Shown here one piece after another: positions 1 through 10,914 of a stretch of 64,000 nucleotides of DNA. Positions within the stretch are counted from its first letter, which is position 1; each line of letters opens with the position of its first letter. Source of the stretch: Psococerastis gibbosa (Eukaryota; Arthropoda; Insecta; Psocodea; Psocidae). The stretch lies in the NCBI GenBank assembly GCA_963971405.1, contig OZ020484.1, positions 14,260,001-14,324,000 of the forward strand, read 5' to 3'. The notes beneath the pieces are model-generated. The model did no database searches and had not been told where the DNA came from. It was given only the letters and a program-made list of their open reading frames with translations. Both the position numbers and the translations under genes were made by a program.

Positions 1-52
1 CCTGGGTATCCTACTACTGAATATTGCACCTGCTGTTACTAGGACATGCTAC

Positions 53-427
53 GTAGAAAATTAACACCCCAACATTTGTTGTTTTTATTGACTATTTATT
101 ATTATTTATTAATTAATTAACAAAGCAAGTTATCAAACATTTGACTCATGGAAGTTGTAGAAGACTACTTCATGCATCATATAATAAGAAATATTAAATT
201 TTTGGTACTTTAGTTCTTTCATAAAAAAACAGTGGGGACTAAAATTTCGCGTAATCTGGGATTTAGGAAAATCTACAAAACCTAAAAGTTAAAATACCGT
301 AACCTACCCGATTATATGATGTACAAAGTAGTCTTCTACAACATAAATGAGCCTAATTTTTAATAACTTGCTAAGTCAATAAAATTAAAAATGAGAAGTA
401 TTTAATTTTGGGGTGCCAATTTTCTAC
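53..427. mobile_element. MITE family A, copy 1 (long inverted arms)
   Basis: Arms start GTAGAAAATTAACACC and end GGTGCCAATTTTCTAC. The arms share TTGTAGAAGACTACTT and its inverse. Total 375 bases, AT-rich, noncoding. Confidence 0.8.
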
Positions 428-1710
428 ACAGATAATCCTCTTAACATCAGGGATTTTGTAACCTTTATACTTTAGCTGTATTGCCGTAAAATGTAATATG
501 CTATCTAGGCATTTGCATAAGTACTTTTAATATACGATATACAACATAATTATTCATATAAGGGGTATACATTATCGTGAATTTGTGAAGTAGAAGCTGT
601 TCGTTCAACTGTAAATTTAGTTTTTTTTTTAGAAATTTTCTAAAACCTTGAGCATATCTCATTTGAGGGAATCAATGAGTAAATGAGGATAGGCCTATGT
701 GAGGAAGAAGACATTGCTCATCAAGTTGACCTTATTGTCCATGTTGGGAAAACCCACGCACTTCTGCAGAAGAGACAGGCTTCTTCAGTTCTTTTGTTTA
801 GTATCAAGACAATCCCACAGGGGTGGAGATTATCTATTGTATCTTCGAACTGTTTGGAAAGTTTAGTCATCTAATAAATTACAATGCTGGTGTCATAACA
901 CTCCATATTCGTACGATTCAAAGCAATTTAATTAATTTCATCAAATTCTTTGCAAAACTATGGTATGGTACCTATGTACTATATATGTATCCCTAACCTT
1001 AGAATTCACAAAAATGTCATTAAATGACGAAATCATAAATTTAACAAACAAATTTTTGTACTTCCATCAAAATAAAAATAAAAATCCTCTTTAGCGAAAA
1101 AAAAACCTTTCAGTGCCACGTGGCGGAATATTAAATTTTTAAAGATCTGCAACGAAACCATTGGTGCTACTTGTGATTTTGAACAAAATTTAATGCCTAT
1201 ACCATATGAAAAGCTAGGTAGGAACCGTTTATCGTAGGCTTACCGTATGAAAAAAAAAATCAATCTCTGAATTCTCCAATTCTCCATGCTGACATTCCCA
1301 TCACATTCATAAGTGTCTATTGTATATTATTAAGTCGTGGATTTTAATGGATAAGGTTGGATAAGGATTGAATTGATGATTATATATGTAGGTTTTTTTT
1401 ATCGAAAAGTATTAAAGTGCGCGGAAGCGCACTAGCCAAGTTCCATAGTATATATATAGTTATTTATAGTTTTGACGGCGCCGAGCACATACAGTAACTC
1501 TTATTATAACACTGTACCGTATGTGGTTATAATTTCATTTCATTTCATCTCTCTACTGATAGTGAATTACGCCAAAATGTTCTCGATCTTTTTTTCAAAT
1601 AAAAAAATAAAAGATTGGCATGGTTTGTCATTAGTACAAAAGCAATATATCATGTAGGTGTTACTTGTTACACAGTATGGTACTATATGCAGTGAATACA
1701 GTAGTAGCTT

Positions 1711-1990
1711 AGGCGGCAATTCTACCGGCGAATTTACTTCATTTGTGATTTGAGATTTTTTTGTCTGTTTTCTTTTAAGGAGACTGTTATGTAGATAAAT
1801 TTTACTTAACTTATCTATTATAAATTAAGATATAATATGGTAGAGGCTTATTAATGATGTCTGCTACCATATTATAACTTAATTTATAATAGATAAGTTA
1901 AGTATCTACATAATAGTCTCCTTAAAACAAAACAAACAAAGAATCTCAAATCCCAAATGAAGTAAATTCGCCGGTGGAATTGCAGCCTTA
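1711..1990. repeat. Near-perfect foldback with 24-base loop
   Basis: Arms of about 130 bases (1711-1845 and 1860-1990): GGCAATTCTACCGGCGAATT on the left and its inverse on the right, continuing almost unbroken through AAGGAGACT and AACTTATCTATTATAAATTA. Noncoding. Confidence 0.85.
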
Positions 1991-2229
1991 CTGTATATTG
2001 TGATTTAGTAGTAATATAGAGTACCGTAACTTTAAAATTATGTTTCGAACCCCAGCAGTTTTTGAAGTTGGATATAGAAAATTGAGATAAAAAGTACAAA
2101 ACAAAAAGAAGGAAACCAGATTTACAATTCAAGGGCAGAATACGACTTTGCAAAGCCATCTGTCATTTTCAATACCATGTTGTTTACTTCATGTCGGCGC
2201 TTTAACGTGGGTAGTTGCTAAGGTACATT

Positions 2230-2800
2230 CGAGTTTATGCTTACCTTAGCGATTGATTTCAGAGAGTGGGGCGGGCCCGAACACACTGTTACACCCACTC
2301 CAACCAGCCGTGTGGCAGATGGTCACAAAGAAGTAGCTTTCCGCGAAAGGGGTAACATGCACTGCGTTCACTAATGCAATTTCCATCAGCAGTTGACCCG
2401 CCAAAACGCCGGGCCACGCATTTGTCAATGAGGGATTGAATTAAGTTGAAATGAATGAGCACCCAGCAATGAGTAGAGCATCCATAGCCGGCGAAACTAT
2501 CGCGGGAGACTTTTGCGAAAGCTTAATGTGCGCAAGCACCGAGATTTGCGCCGTTTCCTTAATCTGCTCGCTAAGTTTGGGTGGTGGGTGTCGTCGGTGC
2601 CGCTCGGGAGCATTCGGGATGACGGATGGGCAAATGGAAAATGGTAGCACGAGCCGCCCACGCTGCACAACTGACTGCGGAGGCGACGAGGCCTCCACCA
2701 AATCACATTCACTACCAGTCTTGCCAATCACTTGCTCCTGGGGTAACTTGATATCAGTTAGCACACAATTTTCACAAATTCAGCTTCAACACACGATATA
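2230..2800. other. GC- and CpG-rich patch with open frames, unassigned
   Basis: Clearly richer in G, C and CpG than neighbours. Open on both strands (plus 2451-2801, minus 2764-2441, minus 2428-2246) but no motif was recognised in any frame. A good donor (CTAAG then GTAAGC, minus strand, about 2240) borders it. Could be an exon, a promoter-type island or an element fragment. Confidence 0.3.
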
Positions 2801-2947
2801 AAATGACCGCACCGGCAGGGGCTCAAATCTTTAAACTTGGATGGGGCTATTGCTGATCCTGTACTGCTGGTTGTGAAACAAAAGAATTTATATCATCATA
2901 TCGACAATAACCATGTATGAAACACATTAATTGGTTTCTTCTAAGTC

Positions 2948-3345
2948 CTGGATAAGGAACAACTGAATAGGCTAGAAGCGCTAGAAATTTGGTATTACAG
3001 AAGGATGCTACGGATCAGCTGGAGGGATCACGTGACGAATCAAAGAATGCTTGAGACTATTGAAGAAGAGAGACAGCTGCTAGCTCATATAAAATTAGCG
3101 AAATTGTGTAGGGCATTTATTAGGACATGAAAATCTGGTTCACACCATCATTGAGGGTAGATACAGTGAAAGGAACCAATAGTAGAGGGCGGCCGAAGAA
3201 AGGAACTCATGGATCAACTGAAAGAGGACGCAGGACCTTGAATGTACCAAGAGCTGAAGAGGAAGGTGCAGAGAGTTGAAAGAGGATATTCATGATTGCT
3301 GGCAACCAATCATTGAGATTGTGACCTCAGAAGGAGAAGTCCTGG
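2948..3345 (+). mobile_element. LINE 3' fragment (insect-type endonuclease-reverse transcriptase family)
   Basis: Plus-strand translation in pieces gives LEALEIWYYRRMLRISWRDH then ...GRPKK-type residues, matching the tail of the LINE at 8017-8979. The 3' end is CAACCAATCATTGAGATTG. Several frame breaks. Confidence 0.75.
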
Positions 3346-3644
3346 ATAGCTGGACCCTGCTGGTCTCGGATGTGTGATGAGATGCGCCCATTTGCGGCGA
3401 AACCAATGAAAGATTTTTTTAAGAAGGATCTTTAACGATCAAGTTAAGGGAATAGTGAAATGTTCGAACCACCAATTTAGTCATCTTGCCAGCCACTGTT
3501 GCGAACTGCCCAAGTTAATGAGGAAAATTAATTTAACCCTATTGACATTCGTTGTTGTGAGGTCGTAAGGAATAATTAAGGATAGTCCGATGGATACTTA
3601 ATTCTTCCGTAAATTTATTAATTATAACCGAAGTTCGAGGAAGT

Positions 3645-3790
3645 GGAAAAAACTAGACTTAGCAGGATACGATTCCAAGATCTACGTCTAACCGGGACGT
3701 CATCTTAACCGCTGGAACACAAGCCCCGACAAGTCCAGCTGTCTCCAAATCCTCTACTTATGCTCTAATTGACATGATTCGGGCAGCACA
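3645..3790 (-). mobile_element. tRNA-core foldback (family T), minus copy
   Basis: The minus strand reads GGTTCCAGCGGTTAAGATGA-like box A sequence and GTTAGACGTAGATC. Flanking arms are partly preserved. See the better copies at 3945, 4985 and 7085. Confidence 0.55.
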
Positions 3791-3944
3791 GCTACACAAC
3801 TACCTAACCGAACAGGTCTGTGAGCTCCCTTTATTGCATAAAGGCAATGCTTTATTCAATAGCAGTATTCCTACTGTATATGGTGCAGATATATATAGTA
3901 TAATAACACTGACATTAAAATAACATTGGTTTAAAAGGCAACCT

Positions 3945-4085
3945 CCACGTTATAACCGACATATTAGAGGATATGGAAAGCCTGGACTTGGCGGGATATA
4001 TACGGTTAGGCGTTGATTGTAGGTTCGAATCGCACCAAGTCCAGTTTTTTCCATATCCTCTAATTTCGCCACCCTTTCCCGCCAA
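3945..4085 (+). mobile_element. tRNA-core foldback (family T), copy 2
   Basis: Arms ATTAGAGGATATGGAAA and its inverse enclose CTGGACTTGGCGGG ... GTAGGTTCGAATCGCACCAAG. GGTTCGAATC is a B box and the arms extend an acceptor-like stem. Confidence 0.65.
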
Positions 4086-4984
4086 AACGCTGTGCATGCG
4101 GACAGAATATGTGCTGCAATTTCTATCTCGTCTCCACACATTCTGCAAGAATGATGCATAAGATCAGCACACTAGTCAGTATGACTCTCGTAATAATACG
4201 GAAGATAATTTGTTAGGATATTCGCTTATGTGAATGCCCTTTTGGTGCCCCCGTCGCGTGTTGGATGCCTTTCATCAACACAAACGTGATCGCTTTTGCG
4301 GTGGCTACCGCGCGGACGAGCTTCATAACGGATATTCTCACTCGTAAAATGTTATCGGCCACCGGCGTATTTTTCGTGCAGGAAACCTATAAAATACTTC
4401 CCTGAACATACGATTCCAATATGGCGATATAACGCGGTACCGTAGTATTTGGTTGGCAGTCATCATGAATCAGTTGCCTTTATGATGGCCTGATTATTTC
4501 TAATACACGGTCAGTAAATACTGTCAGTACCGTCAATACCGGCAGTATTAGCGATCATGTAAGATGTGGATGATGGATTAATGAGATTTCCGGATTTTCG
4601 GATTCGCAGCCATCAGTATATTGTCATTACATCAGTGACCGTATAGCGGGCTGTACATGGCCAGTAAATAATAAATAAACAAATAAATAAATATTGCAAT
4701 AAACGGAAAAACTCCAATTTTGACAAAGTTGCTACAAGTGGAATAATAACGGTACACATCGTATTATAACGCATGTTGTAAGGCTTTCCTCCTAATGCTA
4801 TTTAGTGATTCATGGAATATATCTATGTCACACTTCTGGTTAAGAATATTACACTTGTCCGTACCGTCAATACCAGCGGTATTAGTAATCATGTAAGGAA
4901 CATTGATATTGCAGTATTAGGCTATATGGTAAATTTTAATTAAACATTAAATTAACGTTGGTTGAAGAGGTAAACTCCTCGTTC

Positions 4985-5100
4985 TAACCGAAATTTAGCG
5001 GATATAGAAAAACTGGGTTAAGACGACACCCCGGTTAGGCGTAGATCGTGGGTTCGAATCCCGCCAAGCCTAGTTTTTCTAAATCCTGTAATTTTCGGTT
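4985..5100 (+). mobile_element. tRNA-core foldback (family T), copy 3
   Basis: Arms ACCGAAATTTAGCGGATATA and near-inverse enclose GTTAAGACGACACCCCGG and GTGGGTTCGAATCCCGCCAA. Confidence 0.7.
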
Positions 5101-6061
5101 ACCATATATGGTGTTGAATGATGGTGCTGATGATAGATTGATGAGATTTCCGGATTTTGGGATACAAGCCATTAGTATTGTCATTACAACAGTACAGTGA
5201 CCGTGAAGCTAAATGAGTAAATTCCTAAGATACTTAGTAAAAAAAATCGAATAAAACTCAATTTTTCAAAAAAAAAAAATTAACTTAAACTTACAAAAAA
5301 CTTGTGACCCCCCTAAATTTTCGGCTGGATCCGCCCTTTGCTTACATGTACTTACATGGTCAGTAAATACTCTGTACTGATGTATACTACAAGTACCCAG
5401 GTATATAACTGATATGCCTGCCTATCAAGCATTGTGAGAGGTAGTCTACCCAATCTCACGCCGAACACAAAAACTCCACTGATAATAGATTAAATTATTG
5501 CATCCATCTCACCATCATTTTCTTTTTTCATATCGATAATGAGAATGAGATATCGCAAAGAAATCAATTGATTTAATAGTTAAAATTCCTGTTAAGCCTA
5601 AGTCGGCTAACGACCAAGAACGCTATCTTGCATCTTTGGGAAGGCCCCATTTTGACAGGTTCTCATACCTAGCCCAAGGCACACGCATGCCCTAATTGAA
5701 TTGTTCCTGAAGGCAGTTTTTGCTCTCTGCTTCACTTGTTTTATTTATGACATAAACTAATTACGCTCAAGATTAGAAATCAACAAATTCATTTTCGACT
5801 TGGGGGCTATTTCGAGACTTGTAACTGTTAGACCGACAAAGTCTTTTTCTTCTTCTTCTTCCACTTCCCTTGTAGTGCCGTCCCAGGGGGTCGCCCCGGA
5901 CCCAACTTATACTCGACGCTTGTTCGTCTTGAGCTCGGCCATTGTTTTTCCTTTTGATAGAACGACTGAGTCGTTGTCTTGAAAGCTGAAGGACGTTTTT
6001 AGGAACATAGGCCTACTTATGGTGGTCCCTTATCCAATACCAACGACCCCTTGGATCTGGT

Positions 6062-6195
6062 GACAAGGTGGTAGCGTGATTGTACTCGTGTGAGTCTCTA
6101 CGGGCCATGCGATTGGAGTAGTATCGTTACTCAGCACAAGCATTAATTTAATCAGTGAGGCTGCTGAAGAGGTAAATTGGATAAATTCTTTAAAT
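6062..6195 (+). mobile_element. SINE family S3, copy 1
   Basis: ACAAGGTGGTAGCGTGATTG, CATGCGATTGGAG and GAAGAGGTAAATTGGATAAA recur at 43665-43800 and, inverted, at 27935-28070 and 44465-44605. Confidence 0.65.
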
Positions 6196-6387
6196 AGACT
6201 ACTGAACAATTTTTAATTTTAATGCATTAGTATAGATTTATGTTAAACCCCTTAAAATTAGTTTTTTTTTTCCTGAAAGGCGTTACTTAAGTTTGATTGT
6301 TAAAAAGCGGGTCACGTGACCACAAATTCAAAATCATTGCCTTGTCTCCAGTAGTGGGTGTTTTGGGTCCTGTAATCCACAGTGGAA

Positions 6388-6422
6388 AACACCAACACCA
6401 ACACCAACACCAACACCAACAT
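6388..6422 (+). repeat. (CACCAA)n microsatellite
   Basis: Five to six copies of ACACCA/CACCAA. Confidence 0.9.
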
Positions 6423-7084
6423 TTATTTCTTTATTTATCAATACTTACAATTTCTTCATACCAAAAAGCATACTGCATTATTATTGTTAATTAAGCTATA
6501 ATATACCTTATCTGGCATATTATATATTTTATTGTAACAACTGTCAAGTAGCCTATTGTTTGTATGAGAATAACAATCTTAATGAATAAATAAATAAAGT
6601 ATGCTTTCAGATCTGCCACATCAGCAGGGATTTTACCATTATAGGTAGGCAATCGTACTTCATAATGTTATGCAAAGTCTAAACCTACAGTAACTAATAA
6701 TGCGAATGCAACAAGCAAAACAACAACATTACAAACTGTCATTTTTTTTTAATGCAGACCGATAGAATTAATTGCTTTTATGTAGATAACTGGAGTAGCA
6801 TGCATCAAAGTGTCCATTCATTCGCATTGGAACAGCAGTGCCAGTAGTCCACTTCTCAGGGTGGAGTTGGGCGCTACTTTACTTATCGCCAACATTGTCT
6901 ATTTGTCAGATAGGCCTATTATTCAAAGCTACTTGGTTTTCTATTTTATTCACTTATATTTATTAAAGCTGGTATTGCTTCGTTATCTCCTATACTATGC
7001 AGGCCTTTTTAATGTATATAAGAATATAACACATGGGCTTGGATAATCTACATAATGCATTATCGTATATTGCCGTCTAGCAAT

Positions 7085-7240
7085 ACGAATCTTGTCATAT
7101 TAGAGCATTTAAGTATAGAGGATTTAGATAGATTGCACTTGTGGTCCAGCGGTTAAGACGACGCTCCGGTTAGGCGTAGATCGTGGGTTCGAATAGCGCC
7201 AAGTTAAGTTTTTTCTATATCCTCTAATTTCGGTTACATA
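7085..7240 (+). mobile_element. tRNA-core foldback (family T), copy 4
   Basis: Carries TGGTCCAGCGGTTAAGACGA (box A type) and GTGGGTTCGAATAGCGCCAA (box B type). The right arm TTTCTATATCCTCTAATTTC is inverted on the left in weaker form. Confidence 0.7.
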
Positions 7241-7244
7241 CTGT

Positions 7245-7650
7245 ATGTCAGGACATATTGTGGAGTAGTAGTCCGGCCTCCGACTTTCATCAAAAAAGGA
7301 TGTTGGTTCGAGTCCCACACTTGCTAAATTTTCTGGTCATGCTTTGGAGGACATGAAAAGCAGGCGGTCCGGGGCCTCAGTGGCACAACATCCATGGAGG
7401 GGGTGACGAGGTCATGACCCCCTTCATGCCACAAATTAGGTAAAATTAAATATTATCTGATTAATAAAAACATATGTAATACAAATTAGCTACCGTAAAC
7501 CGGTCTAACTTTGTTAGCATAGGGTGCCAATTTCGGTCATGAGCCCCTTCAAATAAAAAAGCTGGATCCGCCACTGCCGGGCCTTTCTAGTTGAGTGTAA
7601 GAGAGAGCTTTAAAGCCCTAACTCCGCTAGGTTGGCTAAGTAATACAACG
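7245..7650 (+). mobile_element. tRNA-derived SINE S2 copy, split by a hAT MITE
   Basis: Head GTTGGTTCGAGTCCCACACT, body GGTCATGCTTTGGAGGACAT, interruption 7378-7576, then the 3' domain TTTCTAGTTGAGTGTAAGAG and CCCTAACTCCGCTAGGTTGG. Confidence 0.75.
7378..7576. mobile_element. hAT-type MITE (CAGTGGC...GCCACTG) in a SINE
   Basis: Ends CAGTGGC and GCCACTG. Flanking octamers CGGGGCCT and CCGGGCCT match at 7 of 8 bases. It interrupts the tRNA-derived SINE at 7245-7650. The ending GGATCCGCCACTG links it to the GGCGGATCCAG repeats at 9368-9770 and 15376-15530. Confidence 0.6.
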
Positions 7651-7898
7651 AAAGTTATTTATTTACTTAATTATTTATTTATGGTACCACCACTATAGAC
7701 CAGGATATTCAACTTATATTAGTAAATTGAAACAGTAAGTAAAAACCTTCCCATCCTTCTTCAGGTGTTTGCTGATTAAGGCCATTTTTGAAGGTCTAAC
7801 TTCGATCGATTTCTACTGTAAATTGTCTCATAAGATACATCTCAAATGGATTAAAGGTTTGCTGAAATATGTACCTACTTAACGTAGCCTTAGTCCTT

Positions 7899-9197
7899 AG
7901 GCGGGGTTTCCACCAACCTCTCATTGCAGAATGCAAATATGACATTGACGGAACTTTTTGTTTTACTCTATGCCATAGTTAAAATTGATCAATGATCATA
8001 GAGTAAAATCACAAACTTCTCTTCTTCTTAATGTTACAATCTTAGCGATTGGTTGGCAGCAACTCCCTGCATATCGTCCTCCAGTTTACTCGGTCCTCGA
8101 TCTTCCTCTTCAGTTCTTGATATGATATTGCTCCTGCGTCTTCTTTTACTTGATCCATGAATTCCTTCTTCGGCCGTCCTCTTCGGTTATTTCCCTCTAC
8201 TGTGCCCTCGATAATAGTGTGTACCAGATTTTCGTGCCTTAGCAAATGCCCCATCCATTTCGCTCTCCTGATTCGTATCTGGGCTACAAACTGTCTTTCT
8301 TCTCCGATAGCGTCTAGCACTCTTTCATTTGTCACATGGTCCCTCCAGCTGATCCGTAGCATCCTTCTGTAACACCACATTTCGAAAGCTTCGAGTTTCT
8401 TTAGTTCCTTATCTGCTATAGTCCAGGTTTCACAGCCGTACAATAAAACACTCCACACACATGTTTTTGGAAATTGCTTCCTGATGGTTAGTTTTATGTT
8501 ATAGGATTCCAGAATCTTGGATTTTTTATTTAATGCCACCTTGGCTTGTTGGATACGGCTGTTTATTTCAATCGCTGAGCTATTGTCTTCTGTTATTGTG
8601 CTACCCAGGTACTTAAATTGCTTGACACTGCTGAGAAATACTCTGTCAAGGGATGCATATATGCTTGGCTAGTGTCATTCTTATTCTTCACAGCCATGAC
8701 TTTGGTTTTGCTTTTATTTATGGTCACATTATATCCTCTTGTCAATATGTCCTGCATTGTTTCTAAGGCACGCTGTAGTTCCTCTTCGTCGTCAGCGATA
8801 AGTGCAATGTCATCAGCGAAACGTATCATGTCAACTTTTACCCCCTGCACTCTCACACCTCTTACGTCAAGCAGCGGGGTTCTCTCATCTCGTTTAAGGC
8901 CATTTGTATGTATATATTAAATAGTGCCTGAGATAGCGAACATCCCTGTCTTACCCCCTGACGTATTCTGGCCTCTCTTTCACAAACAAAGAAACTAAAA
9001 TTAAAAAATGGCGTCATGGGATATGTTAAGTACAAACATTTTAATCGATTTCTATAAAAAGAAAAATTCAAATTTCCGTCAATGTCATTTGCATTCTGCA
9101 ATGAGAGATCGGTGGAAACCCCGCCTAAGTCTTGAATGTCTGCTACCACAGCAACGTATGTGCATTCTGCAATGAGAGGTCGGTGGAAACCCCGCCT
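7899..9197. mobile_element. MITE family B copy split by a LINE
   Basis: Left part 7899-8016 starts AGGCGGGGTTTCC. The right part from 8980 ends GGAAACCCCGCCT at about 9126, with a partial second end to 9197. Inverted arms include GACATTGACGGAA. The same sequence without the LINE is at 36433-36825. Confidence 0.8.
8017..8979 (-). mobile_element. 5'-truncated LINE with 8-base target duplication, inserted in a MITE
   Basis: Minus strand: RT motifs IRQGVRQGCSLSQALFNIYI and DMIRFADDIALIADDEEELQ, then the C-terminal WRDHVTNERVLDAIGEERQF and MGHLLRHENLVHTIIEG region. The 3' tail is AAGAAGAAGAGAA. TCACAAAC occurs at 8009-8016 and 8980-8987. The 5' half, including the endonuclease, is missing. Clade uncertain (jockey- or RTE-like). 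Confidence 0.85.
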
Positions 9198-9367
9198 AAC
9201 ATAGGTAAGGTGTATCCTTAGGTCTAATATTGCCCCTTTTAATCGAGCACTGCAGTCTTAAAAGGGATTGAAATAATGTTTTTTTTTTTAATTAAATTAA
9301 TGACGTCAACAAAAGTGCAATAAAATAAAAATGGGCTATATATTTTTCTCGAAATAGTATGTCTTTC

Positions 9368-9770
9368 CTAGCAAGGGCGGATCCAACGAAAAATGTTGGG
9401 GGGGGGGGCAAGTTATATGTATGTTTAAAGGGTAATCGGTTGAAAAGTTGAGTTTAATTCAATTATTATTATTATTTACTTTACTATCTTACGAATTTAC
9501 TTATTTAGGGGACCCCGTGACACCCCCCCCCCCCAATATGGTTTATTAGCTCAGTATGGTAATCTTTCCTAGCAAGGGCGGATCCAGCAGAAAATTTAGA
9601 GGGGGGGGGGGTCACAAGTTGTACATATAAGTTTAAAAGGTAATTAGTTGAAAAGTTGAGTTTTATTTTATTATTATTATTATTATTACTATCTTATGAA
9701 TTATTAACTTATTTAGGAGGTGATAACCCCCGTGACCCCACCCCTGATTTTGTTTTGTTCCCTAGCTTAG
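9368..9770. repeat. Two tandem GGGCGGATCCA repeats with poly-G and poly-C tracts
   Basis: Units starting AGCAAGGGCGGATCCA at 9370 and 9571 both continue through a poly-G run, GTTGAAAAGTTGAGTTT, (ATT)n and TGAATT(T)ACTTATTTAGG(G/A)G. A third copy is at 15376-15530 and a fragment at 5200-5340. Confidence 0.75.
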
Positions 9771-9779
9771 TACGGTATA

Positions 9780-10415
9780 ACTTATAGTCTGCAAATGTGA
9801 AATACACTCAAATACTCACCTTGTCCTTACGTACTAGTATACCCACAGCAAATGGTTAATTATACACTCTCAAGGACTTCTCTTAATGGCCTCTACTGCC
9901 AGTGTCACAAACCAGCTTTCTAAAGCCATACCGCAAATGCAAAGGAGATGGCCGTTGCAAATTGCGGAGTCGGCAAGATCCGCGCAGCGTAAAAAGCAGG
10001 GCTGTCGCATTTGAAAATATGATAAAGCCAATAGCACGATAATTACTGGTCATTAACAGATGCCCGCTCCAACAACTTATATTTCCATCTCCACTCCGAC
10101 TATGGCTCATTGCTCTTAAACAAAACAATTTTATTACAGTGTGTCTATTAAATGAGCGTAGCATGAGGTTTGTATGCGCAATACATTTTTACATGTACTG
10201 GCTAGGTTGCTCAAAGTACAGTACAATATGTAATGGTATAAGCCGCTCATGAACAATAAAACTTTAAGTTGGTTATTCAGAAAACAGCATAATATATCGT
10301 ATTTTTTTTATAGTTTTTTAAGTTATTCAGAAAACCTCATAATACTGTATTTTTTATAGTCGCCGCAAGTGAGGATTCAGCTAGCAGAAAAACAGTAATT
10401 TTTGTTTACAATACA
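9780..10415. other. Unassigned stretch
   Basis: A GC-richer patch at 9880-10110 is open on the minus strand (93 codons) but shows no known motif. The tail has a near duplicate of about 50 bases (GTTATTCAGAAAAC twice, 10271 and 10322). Confidence 0.4.
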
Positions 10416-10417
10416 AG

Positions 10418-10912
10418 TTTCAACTAAAGTCACAATCCCAACGATTGGTCGGCAGCAACTTCCTGCATATCATACTCCAGCTCTTTCGGTCCTGCGCTTT
10501 CCTCTTCAGGTCTTGGTAAGTTCGAGCTCCCGCATCCTTCTTCCGTTAATCCAGAATTCCTTCTTCGACCATCCTCTTTTATTGGCTCCTTCCACTGCGC
10601 CCACAATATGCTGCTGTGGGCTAGATTTTTGTGTCTTAATAAGTCTTCCCAGTGTCCCCAGTGTCTACCCATTTCACTCTTACAAATTTTAAATATATGA
10701 AGTAGCAGATGTCTCTCTGGACTCTCTAGGACTCTTTTATTCGTCACGTTGTACCTCTGGGTTATTACTTGTAATGGGTTGTAATTGGATAAGAGTGGGC
10801 CGAAAGACCCAAATTCGCCCATATGGAAAATAAAGCCGATTTTCTTTCTTTCTTTCTTTCTAGCTTATCCGTAGTAATACTGTAATACCACATTTCAATC
10901 GCTTCAAGCAAC
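10418..10912 (-). mobile_element. LINE 3' fragment interrupted by a short retroposon
   Basis: Minus strand with the same C-terminal region as 8017-8979 (GRHWGHWEDLLRHKNLAHS and similar). The homology pauses at 10754 and resumes at 10861 (AGCTTATCCGTAGTAATACT). Confidence 0.75.
10755..10861 (+). mobile_element. Short retroposon with (TTTC)n tail inside a LINE
   Basis: GATAAGAGTGGGCCGAAAGA, CCCATATGGAAAATAAAGCC and a (TTTC)5 tail. A second copy is at 16688-16770 (AATAAGAGTGGGACGAAAGG). Confidence 0.7.
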
Positions 10913-10914
10913 TT

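Noticed and set aside
5800-5982. 60-codon serine-rich frame
   Set aside because: Low complexity (TTC)n-driven; no other support.
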